Assembly (NCBI GenBank): GCA_051745935.1
Contig: JBNJEM010000130.1
Span: forward strand, 1-14,075
Origin: JBNJEM01 sp051745935
Lineage (GTDB): Bacteria; Planctomycetota; Planctomycetia; Pirellulales; Pirellulaceae
DNA: 14,075 nucleotides
Reading direction: 5' to 3'
The notes under the pieces are model-generated. The model had not been told where the DNA came from, searched no databases, and was given only the letters and a program-made list of their open reading frames with translations. Of the stretch, positions 1-7,389 are shown one piece after another (the stretch's first letter is position 1; each line of letters starts with the position of its first letter). Made by a program: the position numbers and the translations under genes.

Positions 1-1
1 G

Positions 2-463
2 ATCAACCGCGAGCTGGATGGTGTTCGCGGCACGATCGTCCGGCAGACCATGTTCGCCGAATTCGAGAAGATTACGCATGAAATGGCTGAGTCGGGTGAG
101 CCGTTGACGGTGCGGGTGCTCAAGGACGTTTACCGCGGTCTCCTGGAGCAGTATTTCGGCCCCGATGTCGAGATTGACGACGAACTGTCACTCGAGTGCT
201 TCCGGATCCCTCATTTCTATCGTGCCTTCTACGTCTACAAATACGCGACCGGGCTGTCGGCGGCCATCTCGTTGGCCAAACGTGTCCTCGACGGCGGCGA
301 TGCCGAGTTGAACGATTATCTGGGATTCCTGCGGGCTGGTCGCTCAAAGGATCCATTGGATCTTCTGCGGGACGCCGGTGTCGATATGGAGAGCCCCCGG
401 CCGGTAAAGACCGCACTGGAACACTTCGAACAAGGCGTGCGGGAATTGGACGAGCTGATTTGA
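2..463 (+). CDS. pepF: Oligoendopeptidase F (M3B metallopeptidase), C-terminal part only
   Basis: An open frame enters from the left window edge and ends at TGA 461-463, giving about 153 residues. The residues match the C-terminal helical part of M3B oligoendopeptidase F: an 'RGTIVRQTMFAEFE' segment near the start and 'FYVYKYATGLSAA' about halfway, both hallmarks of PepF. The HExxH zinc site of this family lies upstream of such segments and is outside the window, so catalytic competence cannot be judged. The family hydrolyses short peptides in the cytoplasm. The true start is not visible; the ATG at 50 is internal. A GC-rich hairpin at 499-517 follows the stop by 35 nt. Confidence 0.9.
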   Translation: MNRELDGVRGTIVRQTMFAEFEKITHEMAESGEPLTVRVLKDVYRGLLEQYFGPDVEIDDELSLECFRIPHFYRAFYVYKYATGLSAAISLAKRVLDGGDAELNDYLGFLRAGRSKDPLDLLRDAGVDMESPRPVKTALEHFEQGVRELDELI

Positions 464-498
464 GTATCGCCCTTCATTGTAGCGGCGAGCGTGAACCA

Positions 499-517
499 CC
501 ACGGGACAAGCCCGTGG
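499..517. terminator. Hairpin between convergent genes, possible terminator
   Basis: CCACGGG (499-505) pairs perfectly with CCCGTGG (511-517) across the 5-nt loop ACAAG. It lies between the stop of the pepF fragment (+) and the stop of the Uma2 remnant (-), so it could end transcription from both sides. There is no clear T-tract, so a role as an intrinsic terminator is inferred from position and stem strength. It could instead be a dispersed planctomycete intergenic hairpin. Confidence 0.4.
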
Positions 518-530
518 CATCGCCGCGGCG

Positions 531-806
531 TCACTCTTTAATGGAAAAGCCGGGCAGCAATGACTGTTCGGTCAAAGTGTCGCCTTCCCGAAACAGTTCG
601 GTACCGCCATCCGGCCGGTACACCGTGACGATTCGTGCCTTGGGATCCACGTCCCAAACAACCTGTACGCCAAACTCCAAATACAGCGCGATCTTGTCCA
701 GGATATCGTGAGTCTTGTCGTGAGGCGAGCGAATCTCGCCAGCCAGGTCGGGTGGGCCGGGAAAGAACCCTTCAATGGGTTCCGCGGGAATTCGACCGCC
801 TGAAAT
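531..806 (-). pseudogene. Uma2-family (DUF820) endonuclease-fold protein, 5'-truncated remnant
   Basis: On the minus strand the frame ends at TGA (531-533). It carries the C-terminal half of a Uma2 domain: 'PGPPDLAGEIRSP', then a helix with 'LDKIALYLEFGVQVVWDVDP', a beta strand 'ARIVTVYRPDG' and the typical ending 'LLPGFSIKE'. Uma2 proteins are usually near 190 residues with an N-terminal part containing 'YELVxGE'-like sequence; none of that is present. Homology stops at about 794. There the DNA becomes a 17-bp match (790-806) to the end of the 102-bp repeat found at 4798-5103, so the 5' half was probably lost at a repeat junction. The open frame continues to a TTG at 887, but those residues do not resemble the family. 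The normal core Asp of 'PDLAVE' is retained. Confidence 0.7.
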
Positions 807-853
807 CCATCTCAAGGGCATCTTGTTCTCAATATAAGTGGATGGCGTGACGA

Positions 854-889
854 GGTTGAATGGGCGGCGCGCGTCGGGGCGATTCAACC
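854..889. terminator. Inverted repeat just after the stop of the 889-1923 gene
   Basis: GGTTGAAT (854-861) is the exact reverse complement of ATTCAACC (882-889), with a 20-nt GC-rich loop. On the minus strand it begins inside the TAG stop (889-891) of the secreted-protein gene, so it would form in the extreme 3' end of that transcript. No T-tract follows. A transcript-end or stability hairpin is possible; a chance or decayed repeat is the alternative. Confidence 0.35.
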
Positions 890-1923
890 TATTTCTTCGC
901 GCTGGTAATCCAAAGGAACGGGGTACCGGCTTCGTCGGTTCGCAGTTCGCAGACCAACAATTTCTGAAACAACAGCTGGTCGATGATCTTCTTGTAAAAC
1001 GTCTTTTTCGGCGACAGGTTCACGGGTTCGCTTAAATCGACCTCGTGACTCGCTAGCGCGTTGTGGTCGTACAGGAAAGGGATCTCCAGCCGGCTTTGGA
1101 TGGCCTCGAGGGTGGCGTCGAGCGGTTGATCCACGATCTCCACGTCGATGAATTTCAGCAGGCCGGGCGCGAGGTGTCCCGCGCCCGATTTGACCCGCCC
1201 TCCCACCGGCCACGCGTCCTCCAACTTGGCATCCTTGGTGACTCGGATTCCCACGGCGCCAGTGCCTTGTCCGGTGGGCGTTGCCAGCAGGCCGTAGGGC
1301 CGAATGGCCGCGGCCAGCGCGGTCCCGCAGCTGAGTCCTTGCAGTTCATCGAGCACCTTGTTGTCGCTGGACATCGCGGGTGACGCGGTGGCGTCGAGCT
1401 CAATCTCTATCGTGACCTTTCGCCGAATGTACTGGAGGAAATCGCGCGCGGATTGACCGTCCGTCGAAACGGTTACCGGCTCTTTCAACGCCTCATGCAG
1501 CGCGGTCAGTTGTTTCTCGGTCAAGCCGAAGACTCCCGTGGGCGACGTGGCCGTTTCAATGCCACCCTGGCGCAGCTTTTGCAACCATTCGGATAATTCC
1601 TTGTGTTGCCCATGGCGCACGGTGAGCCCGGGCAAGGCGAGCTGGCCGTCGCTGGTCAACAGGCCGGTCACCGTGTAGCGGGGCGAGCCAGCACTCCCGA
1701 CGTTCTTGATCTCGGGCTCGTCATTTGCGCGCGCCGAGCGAATTCTCACATGGGTGAAATCGAATTGAGGGGCTTGGAGGAATTGCATCCACCGCTGGTG
1801 CCCGTTGATCGGAAAATCCCGCCCCGTTGCCAGCTCCAGGGAAACCGGCGGATCGGCTCCGTGGCCGGTCACCGCTCCGCTCAACAACAGGCAGACGACA
1901 AGGAAGGGCGAACGAAACAGCAT
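889..1923 (-). CDS. Secreted protein of unknown function with two STN/secretin-N-like modules
   Basis: The chosen start, ATG at 1921-1923, gives 344 residues beginning with a signal peptide: 'MLFRSPFLVVCLLLSGAVTG' followed by HGADPP. An in-frame start 10 codons upstream would only lengthen the n-region. The mature protein begins with a beta-rich stretch of about 100 residues. Two weakly similar modules follow. The first is near 'SARDFLQYIRRKVTIEIEL' with a 'CGTALAAAIRPYGL' helix. The second is near 'FIDVEIVDQPLDATLEAIQS' and ends close to the C-terminus with 'FLWITSAKK'. The pattern strand, 'xPLxxxLxxI' helix, strand resembles the short STN/secretin N-terminal fold of outer-membrane secretins and TonB systems, but no membrane channel domain is present. 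A periplasmic or cell-surface location is inferred from the signal peptide. I do not recognise a named family, and no enzyme motif is visible. Confidence 0.75.
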   Translation of the reverse strand: MLFRSPFLVVCLLLSGAVTGHGADPPVSLELATGRDFPINGHQRWMQFLQAPQFDFTHVRIRSARANDEPEIKNVGSAGSPRYTVTGLLTSDGQLALPGLTVRHGQHKELSEWLQKLRQGGIETATSPTGVFGLTEKQLTALHEALKEPVTVSTDGQSARDFLQYIRRKVTIEIELDATASPAMSSDNKVLDELQGLSCGTALAAAIRPYGLLATPTGQGTGAVGIRVTKDAKLEDAWPVGGRVKSGAGHLAPGLLKFIDVEIVDQPLDATLEAIQSRLEIPFLYDHNALASHEVDLSEPVNLSPKKTFYKKIIDQLLFQKLLVCELRTDEAGTPFLWITSAKK

Positions 1924-1953
1924 ATAATGTGTCCTTATACCCCAGACGGCCAT

Positions 1954-3011
1954 GAATTACCCCGATGTGGTTACGTGTTTCTCGTTGGTTCCCGTCTAAA
2001 CAACCAAGGACCGCAGGGGCCCTGATACGTCTTCTTGCGTATTATGGCACGGTTGCGTGGCTGGCTCGCCAACCCCCGTAGGTGTGGGTTTGATGTGGCA
2101 AACGGGGGGCCGCTCACGGCGCGACCCGCGCCACCCCGACGCGTCATATCCCTCAATTGTAACACGCAGTATACTTCGGGCGCTCGGATTTGTCCGGATG
2201 GAAAGCTGTCCGACGCAAGCCGTCCTCCCGTTGGTCGGACTCGCGGCGGACAAAATCGGCCGCGACCGCTATAAGAAGAAGCTTCGGTTTTTGCAACTTT
2301 TTGGCGAACTCAAGTAAGGCTCTTCCAAGCAATGAGGGTTGGACAACGGCCCTGTGGCGCGCGCAGGCCGCCGTCCGCCGTCATGATCCTTGCCGGTCCA
2401 ACGCGCGGGCGAGCGGACTCTGGCCTTGCGGTTTGGCGGGGTACCTCAGAAGGGATTTGTGATCACGAAGCTAGGATTCTACTTCAGACGCCTAAAGTGT
2501 TACCGGTTTTTGAGCTTCGCGCAAATCCGCGATCCGCTCCGCGGGCCAAGTGGCGTCCAAAGGTTTCTGCTGGTTACCCGACCCCGTAAATTATGTGGGG
2601 ACGGTAGTTGCACGTGACGCATGGAGAGGTGAAAATGGTCGCACATAGCTGGCCAATGGCTAGGGCGGTATTGAGGCTGTCGTGAAGGTCTCGCAAAATG
2701 AGCTGTCCGCGGTAAGTTCATCCGGCGGCAGCACGCCCGGCGCCACACGGTTGACCATCCAACGGATCGAGCTGCCAATGGAGTTTCTTACAGCCTGTAA
2801 CAAAGCCTGGTTTCTGCTTCCAGAATGGCGTGATTGCTCGGAAATCCGAATGGTTTTGTTAGCGTTTTTGGGTTCATTTTGATTATCCCGTGGTTGTTCG
2901 TTTTTTCTTGTGTGCCCTTGAGAGGGGGGCGTCATTTGCCGGTTTGTTCGCGTCACCCCGGTGGCGGCACAAGATGTGGAAGTCCTAGAAGTTACCCAGA
3001 AGGAGTACATT
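1954..3011. other. Gene-free spacer of about 1.06 kb
   Basis: I can support no gene here. Open frames on both strands are short, mutually overlapping and without recognisable protein features. The only structured element is the diverged inverted 102-bp repeat copy at 2171-2273. The last bases contain the Shine-Dalgarno sequence of the following gene. A 1-kb non-coding stretch holding repeat relics suggests decayed or inserted DNA between the minus-strand secreted-protein gene and the plus-strand isomerase gene, whose promoters both point away from it. Confidence 0.5.
2171..2273 (-). repeat. Diverged inverted copy of the 102-bp repeat
   Basis: Read on the minus strand, this stretch aligns end to end with the 102-bp unit tandemly repeated at 4798-5103. 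By hand I count about 14 differences in 100 aligned bases (roughly 86% identity), with no indels. The best-conserved core is on the plus strand at about 2214-2254, around 'CAAGCCGTCCTCCCG' and 'GGTCGGACTCGCGGCGGACA'. It lies in intergenic DNA, unlike the tandem array, which is inside a reading frame. The divergence suggests an older insertion. Confidence 0.85.
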
Positions 3012-4010
3012 ATGTCACGACCAGTCACTCTGTTCACGGGCCAATGGGCCGATTTGCCATTCAGCGACTTGGCTCGCAAGACCAAGGATTTTGGATACGA
3101 CGGAATGGAGTTGGCGTGTTGGGGGGACCATTTCGAAGTGGACAAAGCGTTGGCGGATGACAACTACTGCAAGCAGAAACGGGAGCAGCTCCAGGGGCTG
3201 GATCTACACTGCTGGGCCCTCAGTAACCACCTCGTCGGTCAGGCGGTGTGCGACATTGTTGACGAGCGTCACAAGGGAATCCTCCCTGGTTACGTGTGGG
3301 GGGACGGTGATCCGGCTGGTGTGAACCAGCGAGCGGCTGACGAGATGAAAAACACGGCTCGCGCGGCTCAAAAGTTTGGCGTGGACGTCGTCAACGGCTT
3401 TACCGGCTCGAGTATTTGGCACCTGCTCTATTCGTTCCCACCCGTCCCCGAATCAATGCTCGCGGCGGGATTCGACTTGTTTGCCGAGCGGTTCAATCCG
3501 ATCATGGATGTGTTTGGTGAGTGTGGCGTGAGGTTTGGACTGGAGGTCCATCCGACGGAAATCGCGTTCGACATCTATACGGCCGAGCGGGCGCTCGAAG
3601 CTCTCGATCACCGGGAAGAGTTCGGTTTCAACTTCGATCCAAGCCATTTGCATTGGCAGGGCGTGGATCCGGTTGAGTTCATTCGGGCGTTTCCGGATCG
3701 CATTTACCACGTGCACATTAAGGACGCCATCACCACGTTGAACGGCAAAACGGGGATTCTCGCCAGTCACTTGAACTTTGGAGACTCGCGACGCGGTTGG
3801 GACTTCCGGAGTCCAGGACGCGGGGGGGTCAACTTTGAAGAGGTCATTCGGGCCCTCAACGATATCGGATATGACGGCCCGTTGTCCATCGAATGGGAAG
3901 ACATGGGCATGGACCGCGAGTTTGGCGCCAAGGAGGCGTGCGAGTTCACGCGCCGGATGAACTTTACCCCGAGTGGTCGCGCGTTTGATGCTGCGTTTGA
4001 AGAGGGGTAA
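3012..4010 (+). CDS. Sugar phosphate isomerase/epimerase (xylose isomerase-like TIM barrel)
   Basis: A 332-residue protein. The start ATG 3012 is set by the Shine-Dalgarno AAGGAG at 2999-3005, 7-8 nt upstream; an in-frame start at 2961 lies before that site and is unlikely. The sequence follows the AP-endonuclease-2/xylose-isomerase-like barrel. It opens with 'LARKTKDFGYDGMEL' (strand 1 and helix), then Glu178 and His180 in 'LEVHPTE', Asp209 and His212 in 'NFDPSHLHWQ', His233/His235 with Lys237-Asp238 in 'YHVHIKD', and Glu294 in 'SIEWED'. These are the usual divalent-metal and sugar-binding positions of this family, so the enzyme looks intact. Relatives isomerise or epimerise ketoses, inosose or sugar phosphates in the cytoplasm; the exact substrate cannot be told. 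No partner genes flank it, so it is probably transcribed alone. Confidence 0.92.
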   Translation: MSRPVTLFTGQWADLPFSDLARKTKDFGYDGMELACWGDHFEVDKALADDNYCKQKREQLQGLDLHCWALSNHLVGQAVCDIVDERHKGILPGYVWGDGDPAGVNQRAADEMKNTARAAQKFGVDVVNGFTGSSIWHLLYSFPPVPESMLAAGFDLFAERFNPIMDVFGECGVRFGLEVHPTEIAFDIYTAERALEALDHREEFGFNFDPSHLHWQGVDPVEFIRAFPDRIYHVHIKDAITTLNGKTGILASHLNFGDSRRGWDFRSPGRGGVNFEEVIRALNDIGYDGPLSIEWEDMGMDREFGAKEACEFTRRMNFTPSGRAFDAAFEEG

Positions 4011-4041
4011 TAGCCCTCCTCAAAAGTCCGGCAAACCCCCT

Positions 4042-4278
4042 AAAGGACCAAAGGGAACACGGCGGACGGGGCTCACGCGTGAAAAAAACCGCGCGGCGTC
4101 TTGCGTTTCTTCATCCGTGGGTCCGTCCTGCCATCGGTGGGCCTATCATGGCACCTGGAGCACCGCTCATGATCGTCACGGCGTGGGTGGGGAAAGGTTC
4201 CAGTGTTCGAAACGAGGACCCGCAACGAATGCTGTAAGCCTACTCCCGCTAGTTTGCCCAATGCCCGGGGTTTTGGCC
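4042..4278. repeat. Dispersed direct repeat, copy A (about 237 bp)
   Basis: It begins at AAAGGACCAAAGGGAAC and ends near GTTTTGGCC. It matches 7623-7858 in the same orientation; by hand I count about 15 differences and one indel over 237 bases (about 94% identity). It lies 31 nt after the isomerase stop. No reading frame is conserved between copies in a convincing way, because the single-base indel near 4196 breaks frames. No terminal inverted repeats or target duplication are visible. It may be a non-autonomous element or a copied flank. Confidence 0.85.
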
Positions 4279-4740
4279 AGCCCAGCTCCAGTCCTGGCTC
4301 AAGGTCCAGCCCCCCAAGTCCACGCCGACGCAACACCGTGGCTGAGCGGACTCGGGGCTCTTGCGTCCAAGAAGCCATAACAAAACCAGTGCGGTTTCCT
4401 TTCCGCTATAGGGAGTTTTGGGAGCGGGAACCAGGCTTTGTTACGGGCTGTCAACACGTTGGATCACGGGTGACAAGGATTCTCCGCCATGCTGCTTCAA
4501 GTGGCCGAATAGCCTCGTTTTGTGCTTTGCGCCTTCGTCCCGTGCTGCTGCTTTCTCACCGCCGCCGGTTGGACGCTTTCAGTTGGCGCGGTGGTTTGGT
4601 GCAATCCGTCCTTCGGCTGGTGGGGGTTGCGACGGAAAGCTCCTTTTGCGAGAGCTCCTGTTGCCGTGCGGGTGGATCTTTCAGTTTGCCGTGCGGGATC
4701 CCGTCCTGGGTGGTACACTAAAAGAGAGGGGCGGCGGATA
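4279..4740. other. Gene-free spacer before the peptidase-LRR gene
   Basis: About 460 bases without a supportable gene: the open frames here overlap each other on both strands and resemble nothing I know. The stretch should contain the promoter of the gene starting at 4755. TACACT (4714-4719) is a possible -10 element, but no -35 hexamer sits 16-18 bp upstream, so I do not call a promoter. Confidence 0.4.
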
Positions 4741-4746
4741 AGGAGG
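4741..4746 (+). promoter_or_regulatory. Strong Shine-Dalgarno site that fixes a TTG start
   Basis: AGGAGG, inside AAGGAGGGG at 4740-4748, sits 8 nt before TTG 4755 and 23 nt before ATG 4770. The spacing favours TTG 4755. This matters because it places translation initiation upstream of the 102-bp repeat array, so the repeats are probably translated. Confidence 0.7.
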
Positions 4747-4754
4747 GGACTGTT

Positions 4755-6932
4755 TTGCAGCGGGGTCCAATGCGAATAGGCTCATGTTTTCTGGCCGATA
4801 TACCGGTCGCTGCTGAGGTTGTCCGCCGCGAGTCCGACCACCGGGAGGACGGCTTGCGTCGAGCAGCGTTCCACCCGGACAGATTCGACCGCCTGAAATA
4901 TATACCGGTCGCTGCTGAGGTTGTCCGCCGCGAGTCCGACCACCGGGAGGACGGCTTGCGCCGAGCAGCGTTCCACCCGGACAAATCCGACCGCCTGAAA
5001 TATATACCGGTCGCTGCTGAGGTTGTCCGCCGCGAGTCCGACCACCGGGAGGACGGCTTGCGCCGAGCAGCGTTCCACCCGGACAAATCCGACCGCCTGA
5101 AATGTATCTCCCGGCGGGGATCGGGGGTGGTGCTCGCACTCATGTTGGTCCTCGTCGCTGGGGACCGGTCCGTCCGGGGGGCGGAGGGCGTGAACCGGCA
5201 AGGGGCGGATGAAACATTTGAAGCGGCACTGACGGCGCTGGGGGCGAAGTGCGATGAACTCGGATTGCAAGAGCAGGGCCGCGTGTCGCGGCGATGGTTC
5301 ATACCCCGCGATCCCCGCCGCGCCTATCTTTTTTTCCCCTTGGAGGTGGATTTAGCCGAGCCGGCTGATGATGCGCCTCGGTTGCTCCAATACTGGCATG
5401 CCAAGTTCATGGAACTCCGCGAGCAGCAGGCCGAGCGTCTCTTCAAATTGGCACGCCAAGCGGCTGACTCTGGTGATGAAGCGATGGCGTACCGCTTGCT
5501 GCACGAGGTATTGCACGAGGATCCCGAGCATGCCCAGGCATTACGCATCCTGGGGTACCGGCGGGGACAACGGGAAAGGCGTCCCTCCTCGCGACGAGTG
5601 TCCGGGCGGTCCGAGCCCGGGCCGCACCGGTTACTCGGTTGGACCAGGGATGAGTGCTGGCGGATCGAGAGCCAGCATTTTCGCGTGACGACGAATTGTC
5701 CTCCTAACGTCGGACGGGAAGTCACCCGGTACCTGGAACGCGTCCACGCGGTTTGGCGGCAGCTGTTCTACCCGTATTGGAGTGTTTCCGGGCGCTTGGT
5801 GGCGCGGTTTCAGGGGGAGGACCGGGCGCTCGGGCCGGTGCCCACCTTTTCGGTGGTGCTATTCCGAAATCGAGAAGACTACGTGCGGGAACTCGGTACC
5901 GCGGAGCCCCGCATCGAGATGAGCGTCGGGTACTACTCTCACACCCACGAAATCGCGTTTTTCCATGCCGGCAACGAAAGCGGTCGTACGACATGGGTTC
6001 ATGAATCGGCTCATCAATTCTTCCAGGAGCAGGGCATGGTGGATTCGCGGGTGGGCGAACGGCGGAACTTCTGGGTCGTGGAAGGGCTGGCGCTGTATAT
6101 GGAGTCGTTAAGAGACCATGGGACGTACGCGACCACCGGGGGGGCCGACGCCGAGCGGCTGCAGTTTGCCCGCTTCCGGAAACTCAGCCAACACGACTAC
6201 GTGCCCTTGGCTGAGTTGATCCAGTACGGACAAGAACAGATGCAGCAGGCCTCCGCCATACGAAAGCTCTACAGCCACTCCGCCGGTTTGACGCATTTTC
6301 TGATACACGGGGACCAGGGGCGGTCGATGCGACCGTTCATGGATTATGTGAAAGCGGTCTATCGTGGCGTGGCTGGTCCCGAAACGCTTAAACGGAAGAT
6401 GGAGGTTCCGTTGGCGGAACTTGATCAGGGGTACCAAGAATACCTGAATGTCACCGATGCCGATTTGAGGTTCGTCAATCCGAACGCGAGAAGCCTTTGC
6501 CTCGCCCACTCGGAGGTGACGGATGCGGGGCTGGGGCGGCTGAGCCCACTGGAGGAGTTGCGTTGGTTGGATCTGTCGTTCACGGGCGTCTCCGACGCCG
6601 GGCTGGCCCCTTTTGCCGAGTCACGCGAGCTGGAGCAATTGAACCTGGAGAAGACACGCATCACCGATGCGGCTCTCGACATGGTGGCTCGTTTCCGAAA
6701 CCTCAAGGAACTCGATCTGTCACGGACTGCGGTGACGGACGAGGGGGTGCGAAAGTTGTCCGGGTTGAGCCGGCTCAAGGTCCTATGGCTCACTGGCACG
6801 CGAATCACCGATGAGGGGCTCTCCGCGCTCACGTCGCTCCGGAATCTGGAACGTCTGGACGTGCAATCGAGCCGCGTCACGTCGGCGGCCCTGGACCAAT
6901 TGAGACAGCGATTGCCTCGACTGAAGGAGTGA
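4755..6932 (+). CDS. DUF1570-like HExxH peptidase-domain protein with C-terminal leucine-rich repeats and an N-terminal repeat insertion
   Basis: A 725-residue protein starting at TTG 4755 (Shine-Dalgarno at 4741-4746). Residues about 16-117 are three in-frame 34-residue repeats ('IPVAAEVVRRESDHREDGL...'). A signal-like hydrophobic segment 'VVLALMLVLVAG' follows at about 125-137, then 'DRSVRGAEG'. A region at about 210-270 resembles a short tetratricopeptide-like helix pair. The peptidase-like domain has HExxH as His416-Glu417-Ser-Ala-His420 ('WVHESAHQFF') and a candidate third zinc ligand Glu443 in 'WVVEGLALY', the gluzincin pattern seen in DUF1570 proteins. About five or six LRRs of about 24 residues with the 'VTDAGL/ITDEGL' signature fill residues about 570-725. 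A secreted or surface peptidase is inferred. Without the repeats the N-terminus would be a normal signal peptide. GTG 5127/5130 or ATG 5142 could give a shorter secreted form, but they lack a convincing ribosome site. Confidence 0.85.
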   Translation: MQRGPMRIGSCFLADIPVAAEVVRRESDHREDGLRRAAFHPDRFDRLKYIPVAAEVVRRESDHREDGLRRAAFHPDKSDRLKYIPVAAEVVRRESDHREDGLRRAAFHPDKSDRLKCISRRGSGVVLALMLVLVAGDRSVRGAEGVNRQGADETFEAALTALGAKCDELGLQEQGRVSRRWFIPRDPRRAYLFFPLEVDLAEPADDAPRLLQYWHAKFMELREQQAERLFKLARQAADSGDEAMAYRLLHEVLHEDPEHAQALRILGYRRGQRERRPSSRRVSGRSEPGPHRLLGWTRDECWRIESQHFRVTTNCPPNVGREVTRYLERVHAVWRQLFYPYWSVSGRLVARFQGEDRALGPVPTFSVVLFRNREDYVRELGTAEPRIEMSVGYYSHTHEIAFFHAGNESGRTTWVHESAHQFFQEQGMVDSRVGERRNFWVVEGLALYMESLRDHGTYATTGGADAERLQFARFRKLSQHDYVPLAELIQYGQEQMQQASAIRKLYSHSAGLTHFLIHGDQGRSMRPFMDYVKAVYRGVAGPETLKRKMEVPLAELDQGYQEYLNVTDADLRFVNPNARSLCLAHSEVTDAGLGRLSPLEELRWLDLSFTGVSDAGLAPFAESRELEQLNLEKTRITDAALDMVARFRNLKELDLSRTAVTDEGVRKLSGLSRLKVLWLTGTRITDEGLSALTSLRNLERLDVQSSRVTSAALDQLRQRLPRLKE
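4798..5103 (+). repeat. Three tandem copies of a 102-bp repeat, in frame
   Basis: Units start at 4798, 4900 and 5002 (ATATACCGGTCGCTGCTGAG), with period exactly 102 bp (34 codons). Copies 2 and 3 appear identical apart from their last bases. Copy 1 differs by a few bases, for example GATTCGACC in place of AATCCGACC near its end. All three keep the reading frame of the 725-residue protein open, and the reverse strand is also open. Each unit has an inverted pair CGCTGCT/AGCAGCG (4808-4814 with 4862-4868 in copy 1), so the RNA or single strand could fold. A diverged inverted copy lies at 2171-2273 and a 17-bp end fragment at 790-806. Confidence 0.95.
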
Positions 6933-7145
6933 AGGGGGGCGAATGGCAAGACGGAAAGTCAACAGGGGAGGACCATCGTACATCCGAAAACGGGTTTATA
7001 AAGGCAACTGTATTTCCTGGCGACACGGCGGCCTATCCTGGCTGGATGACCAACGCGAGCCTATAAATCGCAGTAGAATCCGCCCCGGGGCATTCCATCC
7101 GCGCAACTGTGTTTTTGCGCCCAAATGGGGAATGCCGCAATCGCG

Positions 7146-7174
7146 TTGACGATTGCCAGGGGGGCGGCTAAACT
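7146..7174 (+). promoter_or_regulatory. Sigma-70-type promoter for the tRNA-His gene
   Basis: TTGACG (7146-7151) and TAAACT (7169-7174) are separated by exactly 17 bp. The -35 matches the consensus in 5 of 6 positions and the -10 in 4 of 6. The tRNA begins 15 bp after the -10, leaving a short leader of about 8 nt. Housekeeping-sigma transcription is inferred from the spacing and position. Confidence 0.65.
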
Positions 7175-7188
7175 AAACGTTTTAAGAC

Positions 7189-7263
7189 GGTGGATGTAGC
7201 TCAGCTGGTTAGAGCACTGGATTGTGGTTCCAGGGGTCGGGGGTTCGAGTCCCCTCATCCACC
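7189..7263 (+). tRNA. tRNA-His (anticodon GTG)
   Basis: A cloverleaf can be drawn by eye. The acceptor stem is GTGGATG (7190-7196) with CATCCAC (7256-7262), plus the extra G-1 (7189) opposite C73 (7263) that marks histidine tRNAs. The D-arm is GCTCAGCTGGTTAGAGC. The anticodon stem CTGGA/TCCAG holds the loop TTGTGGT with GTG at 7224-7226. The T-arm has the loop TTCGAGT. The CCA end is not encoded (CCT follows). An integrase remnant lies 127 bp downstream, so this gene is a plausible attachment site. Confidence 0.95.
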
Positions 7264-7342
7264 CCTTTCTTTAAGTGACGCCGAAACAAGCACTTATGTT
7301 ACCTGCCGGCGGGTGGCAGTGCGGCCCGTGTGCGACCAGCGC

Positions 7343-7362
7343 AAAACGGTACATACCGTTTT
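7343..7362. promoter_or_regulatory. Perfect 9+2+9 palindrome upstream of the integrase remnant
   Basis: AAAACGGTA, CA, TACCGTTTT: two 9-bp arms with a 2-bp centre, ending 27 bp before the ATG of the integrase fragment. The size, symmetry and location suit a dimeric regulator's operator or a recombinase/excisionase arm site. The arm is AT-rich at its outer edge and has no following T-run, so a terminator for the tRNA is less likely but not excluded (TTTTGGAGTTTTGG follows). Confidence 0.45.
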
Positions 7363-7389
7363 GGAGTTTTGGATTGAAGGGTTCGCACA

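Noticed and set aside
196..711. Plus-strand 171-codon frame across the pepF end and the Uma2 remnant
   Set aside because: It overlaps two regions with clear family matches in other frames and has an unstructured, Arg-rich translation typical of a shadow.
2500..3163. Minus-strand open frames and a plus-strand frame in the spacer before the isomerase gene
   Set aside because: They overlap each other and the start of the isomerase gene, lack ribosome sites and have no protein-like pattern.
6943..7149. Small basic ORF (68 codons) right after the peptidase-LRR gene, with a G-rich site before its ATG
   Set aside because: No recognisable family. Its 3' end reaches the tRNA promoter, and the G-run is not a proper Shine-Dalgarno. 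A real small gene cannot be excluded, but nothing supports it.
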